A stretch of 64,000 nt of DNA from Lumbricus terrestris (taxonomy: Eukaryota > Annelida > Clitellata > Crassiclitellata > Lumbricidae), in assembly GCA_949752735.1 (NCBI GenBank), contig OX457037.1, positions 63,675,686-63,739,685 of the forward strand. The letters run 5' to 3'. Each line of letters begins with the position of its first letter. The stretch's first letter is position 1. The notes below the pieces were generated by a model that saw nothing but the letters and a program-made list of their open reading frames with translations, was not told the DNA's origin and did not search any database. Of this stretch, positions 52,873 through 63,869 are shown piece by piece. Position numbers and translations under genes: made by a program.

Positions 52873-53118
52873 AAACCATTTTCGGAATACGGCGCATTGT
52901 GTTCACGCTTCATGGAATCCTCCATGCATGGAATGATCTTCTGTAGGATCTGCATTTGGTGATAAGATACGGTAACCTCGCACGACCCACCTGACTAATT
53001 TTGTCGCACCTTTAATCGTTCTTTTGTTAATCGTTGCTGGCCCTGTGAATCATCTGACGGTCACGCGAGTCATGGTCTTCAATGGATGAACTTTAACAAG
53101 ACATTCTTTCCAGATGTT

Positions 53119-54640
53119 AATTGGATGGTGTCATGCACAAGTGGACCAACCACCAAATTCATTATTGTCCAGAAAACGATTATTTGTAAATTACTCTTTC
53201 GTTTAGAATGGAAAAATCTGGAATTAAATCGTGTAATAGTACAAATGTGTTATTAATAAACGGGTAATATTGGTTTCAATAATTTGTTAGAGATTTTGAA
53301 AATAAAAAGGATTTTGTGAGTTGGTCCATTTGTGTCCTGGGAATTTGTGGATATTGTGAGTTGGTCCATTTGAATCCCAAGGAAAGTGTGTGTAATTGTT
53401 TCATTCTGCCGCTGCTAAGTGGATCCAATGACTTGTAGTAGCATTAGTAGTGGTAGCAGTAGTCATATTAGTGGTGGCAGTAGTAGTAGCAATAGGAGTA
53501 ATTGTAATTTGTAATAGTAGTAGCTGTAATAGTAGTAGTTATAATGATGGTGGTAGTAGCAGTAGTAGTAGTAGCAGTAGTAGTAGTAGCTGTAGTGATA
53601 GTAATTGTTGTTGTAGTAGGAAATGGTTGTAGTAATGGTTGTGGTGGTGGTAGTGGTGATAGTAGTAGTGGTAGTAGTGACAGCAGTGCTGGTGATAGTA
53701 GTAGCTATTGTAGAATTTGTGATGGTGGAAGTAGCAGCAACAGTAGCAGAGGTGGTGGTTATGGTAGACCATGTAGTATGCATTTTGTCTTACAATACTG
53801 TGTCCCAACAAAGATCATTAGGGTCGACGTTCCTCTTCTTCGAGGGTTGTCAGAGTAGGCCTACGAACAGTGGAGTTACTAATGAATATCCAGATGCCAG
53901 TCAACCAAGGCAGGCTGTTAGTACAGAATGACCTTTTTGAAGCTGTCAGCGCTCTGCATGAACTCTTTTCAGACAGTAGCCTCATCATTATAAAGTTGCT
54001 AGTAATTATAAATTATAAAGTTGCTAGCAACACCCAATGGCAGGTAACAATATTCAAAATTGCCTCTTTGTCTGAAGACTTGCTCTCGATGGATTCGTCG
54101 CACTGGAAGTGCCACTGATTAGCCTATAAGTTGTGCAGTGAGAAGCGCTTTATAACTCATTAAAACAAAGCGGTGAGAGAGCTTTATAACTCATTAAAAC
54201 AAAGTGGGAAGACTATGCATTATTGAGCACTTATTCAAGTACAACGTTCGTCAACCAGTAAGTCTTTTGACCATCTAGACATGCTTCTATCTCCATCTCC
54301 GTTGCTTGTTTACTTAGTTGGTCCAGTTGTGCGTAGACGATATGCGTGCGCAAATGGACCAAGTCACGTCTATCTATGATTAACGTGTCGCTTGGACGTG
54401 ACTTGGTCCAATTGGGCATAACAGAGTCGTCTCGATTCTGTCATGCACAATTGGACCAAGTCCAAAAGTGCTTAGCTATTAATTAACTAATTAATTAATT
54501 AACTAATCATTCTGATGGGCTATAAGGTTGATTCTTGTGTCAAAACGTGCGAAAAATTATGCTTCATTTTATAGAAAAATAAAATAAAAAATGAAATTTT
54601 GGTGGTTGGTCCACTTGTGCTGGACACCATCCAATTGCGA
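53119..54640. mobile_element. DNA-transposon-like element with about 50-bp inverted repeats
   Basis: The left arm AATTGGATGGTGTCATGC then ACAAGTGGACCAACCACCAAA mirrors the right arm ending near 54637, with few differences. Internal GTTGGTCCATTTG motifs recur near both ends. It encloses a GTA/GTG microsatellite. No transposase frame, and target repeats are not clear. Confidence 0.68.
53438..53762. repeat. (GTA/GTG)n microsatellite
   Basis: Irregular GTA, GTG and GCA trinucleotides over about 320 bp. Ser- and Val-rich frames on it are artefacts. Confidence 0.9.
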
Positions 54641-54659
54641 ACCTATACTTACCTAGTAC

Positions 54660-54965
54660 TTAGTCCTTCGTGTGCATGTCTTCATATTGGTCAACGCATC
54701 TCCTCCACTCGATTGAGTGGACTCTGCTCATCGCTAGTTGCTGCGCCTCATCCCTCAACCTCTTCAGGCTGATGTTTCCCAACCAGTTCTTCCTTGATCT
54801 TCCTTTCTTCCTTCTCCTTTCAGAAATCCACAACATCGCATGCATGACTTCTAAGCTTATTCTCATCCATACGCCACACATGCCTTTTGCAATCTTCAAT
54901 CTTCTCTTTCTGAACCAACAATCTGAAGAATTCAGACGGGATGAAACAAAAGAATGAACGACACG
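54660..54965 (-). mobile_element. LINE 3' fragment
   Basis: The minus frame carries RRLKIAKGMCGVWMRI, RRRKKGRSRKNWLGNISLKRL and a final VHSIEWRRCVDQYE, matching the end region of RTE-type LINEs. Upstream parts are missing. Confidence 0.65.
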
Positions 54966-55218
54966 AGTATAATTCAACGATGGGATTTTGAGTTTGTAAA
55001 TAAATGTAGGCCTCAGACCTCCACAAGTCGCCCGTAAGGGAAGAGTCATGAGCCATGAAAGTAGGGGAGAGTGCTGCAAGATGCCTATGCTATCGTTCAA
55101 ACGACCGTTTTTCCCGCCCCCGCCCCGAAACCTGAATTACCCCCACCCAAAGCAGAGGGACTTAGGCATTTATTTATTAAAACAAAACTGCAAGCTATCG
55201 GCAAATTAGGCTGGACAA

Positions 55219-57305
55219 CATAGGCGTAGGAGGCGGGGTTCAAGGGGGGGGCAAATGCCCCCCCAAATTTCGGGCAAGTCATGTTTTTCGGGCAAGAAGG
55301 CCCGGAAAAATATTAAACAAACTATACTTGAAGTTCAGCGCTCATTGTCACACCACATTATTTCCCAGTTCCAATTTGCCCGAATCGAGTTTGATACGCT
55401 ATTAGCTCGCAGCCACCATGGATAGGGATAAAAATAATCCTCGAAAAGAGTTCTGACTTCACGGACACGGCAGCATTTTGTAAATAATGGCGAAAATCGC
55501 TGAAAATTCATGATCCGAAATTTGCCTGAAAATCGCGGGAATTCATGGCATTTGGGGAAATTCACCGCATTCAAGCCAAATGTTACAGATCGCGTAATTC
55601 ACCATTTGAAGGACATCGGAAAATTCTACGAGCGGTGGAACTAGATAGACACGACAATCTTGCGACCATCAAAATTGAACGTGCAGCTATATGCCGACAT
55701 GTTCTGCAGCTGCAGACATAGGCTACAACGGTCCGTTATTGAGACTTTTAGCAGGCTCAAGCAGGGCCGATGAGAAAAATTTCTGGCCCCTAGGCAGAGC
55801 TTTCATGGGTCCCTAAACTAACTTAAGGCTAGGCCTGTATATAGGCCGATGCGGATAAACTTCAGAAACAAATTTAAATAATAAAGTTCGGGCACGACTT
55901 ACGATGTAATGGCGGCAAGTGGCCCACTTTTATTATAGTTTGTATACTTAGTTGGGTGTATTGAATCTCTTACTATCGCCTCTCCCTCTAATACTTCCAA
56001 GACAGGGTTAATCTGATTAGCTACCTTCAGCAGCTCCAGTAGCTCGATATTCTTCTGCTCGCTGTAAGATTTCAAGATCGCTTTATAGATGATTAAATAC
56101 GATACAATACAAAGCAATATAAGTGGCCTACAATTGCGAATTTATTCTGTTATTCATTTGAAGCTTAAACTGATTGTGGTTAGTGTAAGAAATATTATAA
56201 TTATTAATTTAAAATGCATACTTCATTAACTTTGCACATAGGCCAAAAATTACCCAGCCTGCACCCTAAAAGTAGTATATTCGCTTTAATTTCAAAGACA
56301 ATCAGGGTGACATACCGCACCAAGTTACAGGTCAGTGATGTAAAATTATACACAGAAGTAATAATAAAGCCTAGTAATAATAAGTAAGTAAATTCTTTAA
56401 AATACCAGCTGCAAAACGCACTCTGGTTTACAAGCTTATATAAAAGACAAAAACATGACACAAAAAACAAATACAAGACAAATCTGGCAGCCATCAACGG
56501 CGCCAATCATATAGCTCAAGCCTATTGATGGTAACGTCACGACAGAGTCATCCTTTGGCAAAACGCCGCTCAGAAGCACAAGTAAACCACCATCGAACTC
56601 CTACACGCTGGCTACACGAAGAGTCCAGCCGACAGTTTCTAGTACCGATTCACGATGATGGTAGTTTAACAGCATTTTCGGTGTCTACAGAGCCGAGGAG
56701 CGAAGAACAGCGACGGGCAGCACAACGCTGGAAGCATGGCACTACAACGGCACGGTTTTCGGTTGATGTTAATAAGATCCTTTCTTTTCCCATTCATGTT
56801 GGCAATCGTTCGGCTATCGATAAGGACGAACAAATAATGACGAACCTGGAACCCCTTGATGTTGAGCGTAATGGATCAGTCCAAAATGGAGAGACGCATG
56901 GCGAGGTTGAATGTCAAAATTTACAATCCAAATGCCGTCCAAACGCTTACAACACAGAAGAAGAAAAGTCAGAAACTCGATACTCGACATCAGTAAACAT
57001 CTGAAAATCCGGAAAAGAACGAGAGAGTTTCGCAACAGACGTAAAAATCTGCCGTAACAACAGAAAGGCAAGACCGTCCGCCATATTGACAGACGACCAT
57101 AGAGCTATATCAAGTAGCCGGGCCCAGGGTATTTGCCCCTCTGCTCTTTCCTTTTTCTTGGGCTTGGGTGCATAACAAAAACTTTGCTTTTGTAGAGACG
57201 TATAGGCATAATAATGCGCGCACGGCGTCGATTAACCCGGATTTATTTTTTCGGGCAAAAGCAAAATGTTTGCCCCCCACTGCAGAAATGTCCCCTACGC
57301 CTATA
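55219..57305. mobile_element. hAT-like element, 2.1 kb, with an uncharacterised frame
   Basis: Ends CATAGGCGTAGG / CCTACGCCTATA with G-run or C-run subterminal parts (GGGGGGGGCAAATGCCCC; TTTGCCCCCCACTG). Flanks CTGGACAA and CTGGATAA match at seven of eight positions. The interior has a 159-codon plus-strand frame at 56525-57004. Confidence 0.72.
56525..57004 (+). CDS. Hypothetical 159-codon frame inside the 55219 element
   Basis: Starts MMVTSRQSHP, is rich in Arg, Glu and Ser, and contains RSEEQRRAAQRWKHG and EEEKSETRYS. I recognise no domain. Length and mixed composition exceed the background frames nearby, but it could be chance or a remnant of a captured exon. Confidence 0.25.
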   Translation: MMVTSRQSHPLAKRRSEAQVNHHRTPTRWLHEESSRQFLVPIHDDGSLTAFSVSTEPRSEEQRRAAQRWKHGTTTARFSVDVNKILSFPIHVGNRSAIDKDEQIMTNLEPLDVERNGSVQNGETHGEVECQNLQSKCRPNAYNTEEEKSETRYSTSVNI

Positions 57306-57488
57306 CTGGATAACATAATGTTTAAAAATCCATTATTGCTCAAGACCAAAGCAAACAAATGACTGCACCTCCCTGAACAGGTATATACGGAAAATTAGAT
57401 GATTTGCTTTCGTTACAGATCAGAAATTCCAGATGGAGAAATTTCGAAAGCTATTAGCCTATCTTTTGAATTAAAAACGGCATAATAT

Positions 57489-58378
57489 TTAATCTAATAA
57501 TTTGTAAGCAAAAAGCAAAATCTGTCCTTCTCTGCTCATCCTATTGTTGTCGGCAACAATCAGTCGACCACTTGACTCATCCAGAAGAATTCTCGATGGA
57601 CCTCGTAATCCGTGTTTCTCTTTCGAGAGAATTTCTCTCTCAAATTCTAAATCTGAATCCAATAAAAGAACTCGATTGTTATTTCGATCAGCGACCAACA
57701 CGAATCCATTTCCATCGACGGACAAATGGATTGGATAATACCTTTGTCCAGTGGAAGATACGCGTCCTATGTCGAACGACTTCTTACATTTTCCACCTGC
57801 ATCCACCAACCACACTCGGAGTCGATCATCTTCTCTAGTATATCCATGACTGATCACAAAATCACCATTTGTCAGTTTTATGGCATGTCTCGGATACCGA
57901 AGACCTGCGTCTGAAGTTAGTAGTGGGCCTACTTCTCGAAGCAGGAGCCCATCTGAAGAATATTCGTTTAATTTGTGTCTACGTAGAACCGGTAAAATGA
58001 CATTCGATTCATCTGTAACTGACAGACACCATCCGCAATCATCTCCAGTCTCCCATTTCTTTATTAATTTTCCATTTCGATCAACTCTGAGTATTTGATT
58101 CGAACTCCATGAGTCCGTGAAATCGATGATGTAGAGACATTCCTTCCTGTTACAGGACACGATGTCCAAAGGATCATTCAATTTCTTCAAATTCCATCGA
58201 CGAATGAAACAAAATTTAATGGAATCGTAGACTTCGACTTCTGAACTCTTGCTATTAGTAACAAACAATTCTTTGTCTAAGATTGCAAGCCCATTAATTT
58301 CTTTCCTATTTCTGGAAGCTTTTATTGTGATATTCTGAATTAAAGCTGGATTCGATTTATAGTCAGTTTGAAGATTTT
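57489..58378 (-). CDS. NHL-type beta-propeller exon, copy D
   Basis: 890 bp, same length as copy C, from acceptor TATGTTCAG|AA to a stop. Blades carry ELFVTNSKSSEVEVYD, CLYIIDFTDS, ILRVDRNGKLIKKW, HAIKLTNGDFVISHG, FVLVADRNNNRVLLLD and GRLIVADNN. Open throughout, suggesting selection. Confidence 0.85.
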
Positions 58379-61300
58379 CTGAACATAAGAACAAACACTC
58401 TGTTAACGACATCAAATTGAAATGAGCACAAAAAATAATAAAAACAATCTGAGAGCCGAACAGCGCCTAAGGGGCCGTCCATAAAGTGCGTCACGCTCCA
58501 GGGGGGAGGGGTGTAAGAAAGTGTGACAGTTTGTGACAGGGGGAGGGGGTCAGGCCATGTGTGACGTCACACATTTATTTTTTAAATTCTTTTTTATTTA
58601 TTTTTGTTCTTAGTACCTAAAATCCGACCCGGCCCGGCCCGGCCAGGCGTTTCTAAAACCCGGCCTGGCGGGATAAAAGTTGATTTCCCGTCACTATCAA
58701 AGCGTTTAGGGACACACGTCACTATAAGAGGGATTAGGGATAGTATCCTAGGGTTTAGAGGGTTAGGTAAATGGTTGTTTTTAAATTTTTTGTTCGAAAG
58801 TGTGACGTACTTTAGGGGGGGGTCCGAGATTTGTGACAGTTTGTGACAAAGGGGAGGGGGTCAAAAATTGTCAAAAATAGCGTGACATACTTTATGGACG
58901 ACCCCTAAAAGCTATTTCACGGTAAATGTGACAAATCTTAATGCCAATCAATGTGCAGTCTCTCCTGTTCATTTTTGTGTTGTTTCCGTCAAGAAGATCA
59001 GACCTCAGATTTACATTAGCGCGGATATAGCTTCTACGCAGGTGGATACAGTGATTGTTCAGGTACGGTAGATATTGAAAGTAGACTATGTCTTATGAAG
59101 ATAGCCTACATGTACTTTGCAAAAACTATAGGCTCATGGCCAAGCTAAAATTCTGTTTGACTTAGCGACATCCCGATAACGATTGTGAAATTCTATGTTA
59201 CAGCCATGGGCGGAGACTTAGGGGGGACAGAGGGATGGTCCCCCCAATGGAGGCGGTGGGGGGGAACCGCCCATGCATTTGTCCCCCCCATCGTTAAGTG
59301 GTAGAACATGTACACACTTCATGAACCACACTGTGAAGGTTATGAACTTGTTTTGACAGCGAAAATGTGGGAATGCTTTTTCTTACCCAGATGAAATTTT
59401 ACTTCGAACTCTTTTTGCTTTTTCAGTAGACGATCCTGTTTGGCTTCCCATGCTCTCTTCTGGTCATCGATATCCTTCTCCAGTTGTTGTACTTTATCCT
59501 TTTCTTCAAGTAAAATTAGATAGAAAGACACTAATCGATATCCCTCCACAGTTGTTGTTTTGTGTTCTTTTCTTCAAGTATAATTAGGTAAGCTAAAACG
59601 GCACTTTCATGTTATGATCCTAACGACATGCTGCGGTAGGCTACCAACATTTGCATTTTGCTTTTAAGCCTTTGAAAATATCATGTAGTGTTTCGATGCT
59701 GAATTCAATTTAGTGGTCCAGAGCAATTATCATAATCTAGATTAACGTGTCTATTACTGTAACAGTCTTATCAAGTCGAACCCTGTGTAGCCTAATCACC
59801 GCATTGCCGTCATTATCAACATACGAAGTGTAGGTCTATAAATTGATGACGATTCAAAAAGAGAAACTTTATCAATCATCACAATCCTATCCAGAAGTTT
59901 GATTGAAATACAATCAGACACTAAAAAGCTAGCCTGACAATGTTCGAAGAAGCGCATAATGGTGTAGGCTTACGAAAACCAATAATCATTATGATCAGTT
60001 TAAAACATCTAATTAACGTAATTGGCAGTTAAGCAACTGGAACAAGAACAATTTCAAGAGCAGATCTATGCAATAACATCGACCTGGAACTTCTTGATCA
60101 AGTTATAAAAGCATACGCAGACTTGTCCTGGTTCTGGTTCTGTAGAACCTATAGCCTAATTGGAAATTCTACTGTGAGGACTCAGCAGAGTTGTAAGCAC
60201 TAAAAGCAACCAGCGAGAATCCTGCGTCAATAAAAGTAGGCTAAGTCAACAAATTATCATGTTGCAGATGAACTCAGAATTTACGATACGTTCCTCTTAA
60301 TCAACGGTTATTCGAGAGCCTTCTTACCCAGATGAAGTTTCGTTTCGAGCTCTTTTTGCTTGTTCAGCAGAAGAGCTTGTTCTATTTCCCATGCTCTCTT
60401 CTGGTCATTGATATCCTTCTCCAAACGTCTTATTTTGTTCCTTGCTTCAAATAAAAATTAAGTAAAACTACACTTGAGTGCTATGATTCTATCTGAAAAC
60501 GATACGTTGCAGTAGACCTTGACAAATTTTAGAGTTTATATATTTGAGTATAGAATTTTGATATTGAATATAATTCAGTGGTCGTTGTAAATAAGTAGCT
60601 TACAGAGCAATTATCATAACCTAGCCTATTATCGAAATCTTATCTAGTCTAACCCTGTTTAGTCTAATATCATGTCGTTAGTGTCTCTATCAAAACACGA
60701 GAGGTAGACCTATAAATTGATTGCCGTTTCAAACAGAGAACTTTGTCAATAATTGAAACCATATCCAGAAGTTCGTTTGAAATTAAATCACACAGTATTA
60801 GGCTATCTCAAAGAAGCGCATAACGGTGTACGATCATAGCCAAGACAGAGAGATCCTTTTCGAACAAATTTAACGTGATTGGCAGTTAAGAAACTGGAGT
60901 AAGAACAATTTCATGAGCAGATGTAGGCCTAACAATAACGCGAAATAGGATCCCACGGTAGACGAAGCGCTGTCAAGGGTTAGTTGACCGCTTTTGCATT
61001 TCTAATCATCAGTGATTATGTGGAAATTCAGTTTGGACGAGTCAGGGCAACCCGAGTAGGCTAACTCAGTGAAAGCAAGAATAGAACGCATGAAAGCAGA
61101 TGTGGGACCGAACATAGGCCGAAGATTATTTCGTTCGCACGTAATGTAGAACATCGATCGTTGAGGTAGCATCTATCAAGCAGGTTACACTACATCATGG
61201 GCGGAGACCTAGGGGGTGGGGGGCAGGGAAGGACGGTCCTCCCAAATCAAGGTGTTGGGGGGACGGCCCGTGCATTTGTCCCCCTACCCAATCGTTGAGC

Positions 61301-63520
61301 GTCACGACTAAAAAAAGGTCATCAGCTTTTTGGCGGCGAAAATAGAAAATTTCGTCAAGATTTCGCCGGATGACTAAAAAAGGTCGTCAGAAATTTCGGA
61401 CGGCAAAAGATGGAAATTTTTCGGCGACACTCAGCCATTAGTCCGTCAAAAAATCTCGCGTCTTTCCGTTCCGTCCCCCCCCTCCCAAGTCTCCGCCCAG
61501 GTCTCCGCCCATGCACTACATCAGGCTCTATTGCACAGTTGCATAACTAAATAATATCAATTATGATGATCGTGAGTGGATACATAGGATCCACTTCGCA
61601 CAAACCCGATCGTAATTCAGAATCCAATTGATGCACACGTTGTATCAAGTAAACTTCATTTCTGCGAAGTTGCGTATTCGTCAAGTCCTTTCCAATCTCC
61701 TGAATCATTGCTGTTCACAATTCAAAATAATTTTAAAAACTATGGTTATTATAGCAATATAACAACAATAATTGCGATGATCACGAGTGGATTCATATCA
61801 GGGCTTTTAAAAGGAATTTTTAGAACTGCACAAACCCTTCTTTTCTGTCCCATCCTTCATAGTAAATTAGGCCTACCTCCAATCGGACGACACTGACTTT
61901 TTACTAGTTTCAACTGCACCGAAGTGCTTTTACAGCTGCACAAATTCTTTTAGAACTGGACATTTTGTGTAGCCTACAACTGCACGCTAAAAAAACCCTG
62001 ATTTATATGAACAAACTTCGAACAATATAAGTTAGAAAAGATTGGCAACGCCCGAATGAGAAATATTAGTTCATAATTCATAATAGGCCTTAGACCCTAT
62101 ATTTCATATTAATTCATAATATGCCTTAGCCTATAAGTAGTCAAGTGCGCAGTGGACACCTACGAGCTGTCAGCCCATGGACAATGAAGAAGAATTATAG
62201 GCCTTATAGTAGCCTCAATCATACAATACAACAAACAATTAATGGCGCAGCAAACGCAGGTCTTAGTCAGGTCAAAATTCGGAATTTCTGGCACACGTGA
62301 ATCCATTAAGACAGAGTTGCAGCCTATAGCTGAAAAGCAATTTAAGAAAAGTAAGTATTAAGCATATGTTGAGAACGATATGACATTTATGCGACCGTCG
62401 TGAGCGATATAGGCTTGCTTAAGATTAGGCCTACTTAGGCATAGGTCTATTCCTTAGCCTAACGTTATAAGCGTCATGTTTGATCCAGGATAGTGTCTGA
62501 TTTGTTATTATATGCACATGACACAAAAACAATTACAAGACAACCTTTAATAGACTGGAACAATTTACGTACATATAGGCCTAAATAATGTAAGTCTTAG
62601 CTCCTATAGGCCATATTCTACTTTTGAAACAATCTGATTCAAATCAAACATTCTTGCAAACCACAACTTGCGTTTCTACTATGCTGAAGTGGGTCGTTGG
62701 TCTAGAATATTTTAATATGATATTGTTCTTATTATTGACATTCCCATAGGCGGAGACCTGGGCCGAGAATTGGGGGGGGACGGAAAGACGCGAAATTTTT
62801 CGAAAAATTTCTGACGACCGGCGAAATCTCGAGAAAATTTCTTGTTTTCGCCGCCAAAAAAGTTGATGACTTTTTTTAGTCATCCGGCCAAATCTCGACT
62901 TTAGTCATCCGGCCAAATCTCGACGAAATTTTCTATTTTCGCCGCCAAAAAGTTGATGACTTTTTTAGTCTTGACGCTCAACGATTGGGGGGGGACAAAT
63001 GCATGGGTCGTCCCCCCCAACACTTCCATTAGGGGGACCGTCCCCCCTAGGTCTCCGCCCATGGACGCTCTGTCCCCCCTAGGTCTCCGCCCATGGACGT
63101 TCCCTATCTCATTAAAATAATTTTATTGTATGTGGAAATGTGAATAGGCTAATAACCGTCTGAATCGGGCGGTTCCTCTGGTTGTACACGGATCGCAGGT
63201 CCTGGTTCTTGATTGTCGATCTCTTCGAGTAAGTAGTGATCCACTTTACTCAAGGCTTGTCGTACAACGAGAAATGCTTTGGGATGCTTAATGGAGAATA
63301 GATGGTCGAGAATAGCTCGACATCTGTCTGATGGGATAGGATTGACATGGTGGATCCTTTGCTTTTGGTCGATGGTGATCACGTTTTCTTGCACCAACCA
63401 ATCAGACAGCCGATCCGGTTCAACATCGGACACAAACTTGGCATAGACTTTCAATATCCGATGCCTTACCTCATCATTTGTGAAAACATCTGATGCATAA
63501 TACAAACATTTTGCAACCAT
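57489..63520 (-). CDS. Copy D: CARD - coiled coil - NHL gene, five exons
   Basis: Exons run 63520-63157 (CARD), 61710-61606 (CC1), 60444-60328 (CC2a), 59503-59387 (CC2b) and 58378-57489 (NHL). Every junction is phase 1 and in frame; total about 530 residues. A death-fold domain at the N-terminus, a short helical stalk and a propeller at the C-terminus resemble a TRIM-NHL protein whose RING/B-box is replaced by a CARD. A sensor or adaptor in innate immunity or cell death, with the propeller as recognition surface, is inferred. The introns carry MITEs at 61196 and 58471 to 62745. The exon model needs transcript support. Confidence 0.72.
58471..58905. mobile_element. Harbinger-like MITE, 435 bp
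   Basis: Ends GGGGCCGTCCATAAAGT / ACTTTATGGACGACCCC flanked by TAA on both sides (58468-58470, 58906-58908), a 3-bp duplication as in PIF/Harbinger. It lies just upstream of the copy D NHL exon, in the intron. Confidence 0.7.
59205..59300. mobile_element. Fragment of a GGGCGGAGAC-type MITE
   Basis: CCATGGGCGGAGACTTAGGGGGG and CGCCCATGCATTTGTCCCCCC match the termini of the 61196 and 62745 elements. The element is truncated. Confidence 0.6.
59387..59503 (-). CDS. Coiled-coil exon CC2b, copy D
   Basis: 117 bp, acceptor TACTTGAAG| and donor CTGG|GTAAGA. 39 residues with VQQLEKDIDDQKRAWEAK and KKQKEFEVKFHLG; strong heptad pattern. Confidence 0.75.
60328..60444 (-). CDS. Coiled-coil exon CC2a, copy D
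   Basis: 117 bp with the same phase, acceptor context (ATTTGAAG|) and donor (CTGG|GTAAGA) as CC2b. Residues include RLEKDINDQKRAWEIEQ and KQKELETKLHLG. It is clearly a duplicate of CC2b, extending the stalk by 39 residues relative to copy C. Confidence 0.75.
61196..61513. mobile_element. GGGCGGAGAC-type MITE, 318 bp
   Basis: Ends CATGGGCGGAGACCT / AGGTCTCCGCCCATG with a perfect 8-bp repeat CACTACAT (61188-61195, 61514-61521). The interior has GATGACTAAAAAAGG repeats. It sits in an intron of copy D. Confidence 0.9.
61606..61710 (-). CDS. Coiled-coil exon CC1, copy D
   Basis: 105 bp from acceptor GTGAACAG|CA to donor CGG|GTTTGT (weak). 35 residues with IQEIGKDLTNTQLRRNE and IQRVHQLDSELRS, homologous to CC1 of copy C. 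Confidence 0.65.
61799..62000. mobile_element. hAT-type MITE, family CAGGGCTTTT, 202 bp
   Basis: Ends CAGGGCTTTTAAAAGG / CGCTAAAAAAACCCTG. Flanks ATTCATAT and ATTTATAT match at seven of eight positions. AACTGCAC repeats inside are shared with 35050. Confidence 0.82.
62745..63094. mobile_element. GGGCGGAGAC-type MITE, 350 bp, with a duplicated right end
   Basis: Ends CATAGGCGGAGACCT / AGGTCTCCGCCCATG, flanks GACATTCC and GACGTTCC (7 of 8). The right terminus (CCCCCCTAGGTCTCCGCCCATGGACG) is repeated in tandem at 63043-63066 and 63076-63098. It lies in the first intron of copy D. Confidence 0.82.
63157..63520 (-). CDS. CARD-like exon, copy D
   Basis: 364 bp from ATG (MVAKCLYYASD) to donor GACG|GTTATT, phase 1. 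Helices and core hydrophobics match copies A and C (DRLSDWLVQENVIT, CRAILDHLFSI, FLVVRQALSKVDHYLL). Open and well conserved. Confidence 0.78.
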
Positions 63521-63869
63521 AGAACATTAAACTTTTCATTATTCTGGGATTGCAAAAGGGCGTGGCCTATGTGGTCGGCCATATTGGTGTACAGCTGTGA
63601 ACTGTTGTCAACGTAGGCTACACGACGTTACACGGTGAATTGTTAGTTGATGGAATAAAGTTATCGTCATAGGCCTATTGATCTATCCATAGGCCTATGC
63701 CTTAATAGATATATCGGTCTAAACACCATCCAGCCTGGATCGACCCGAATCTCTGAAGCGAATTTCGGCCGGAGCCCAAATCTGCTATAATTAACAAGTA
63801 GGCCTAGGTCGATCTATGCTTTTTGCTGCTTCACGGTCTGTATACATGGCTGGGCTTCTTCCAACGTAC

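Noticed and set aside
53450..53931. Ser- and Val-rich frames
   Set aside because: They cross a GTA/GTG microsatellite; composition explains the open frames.
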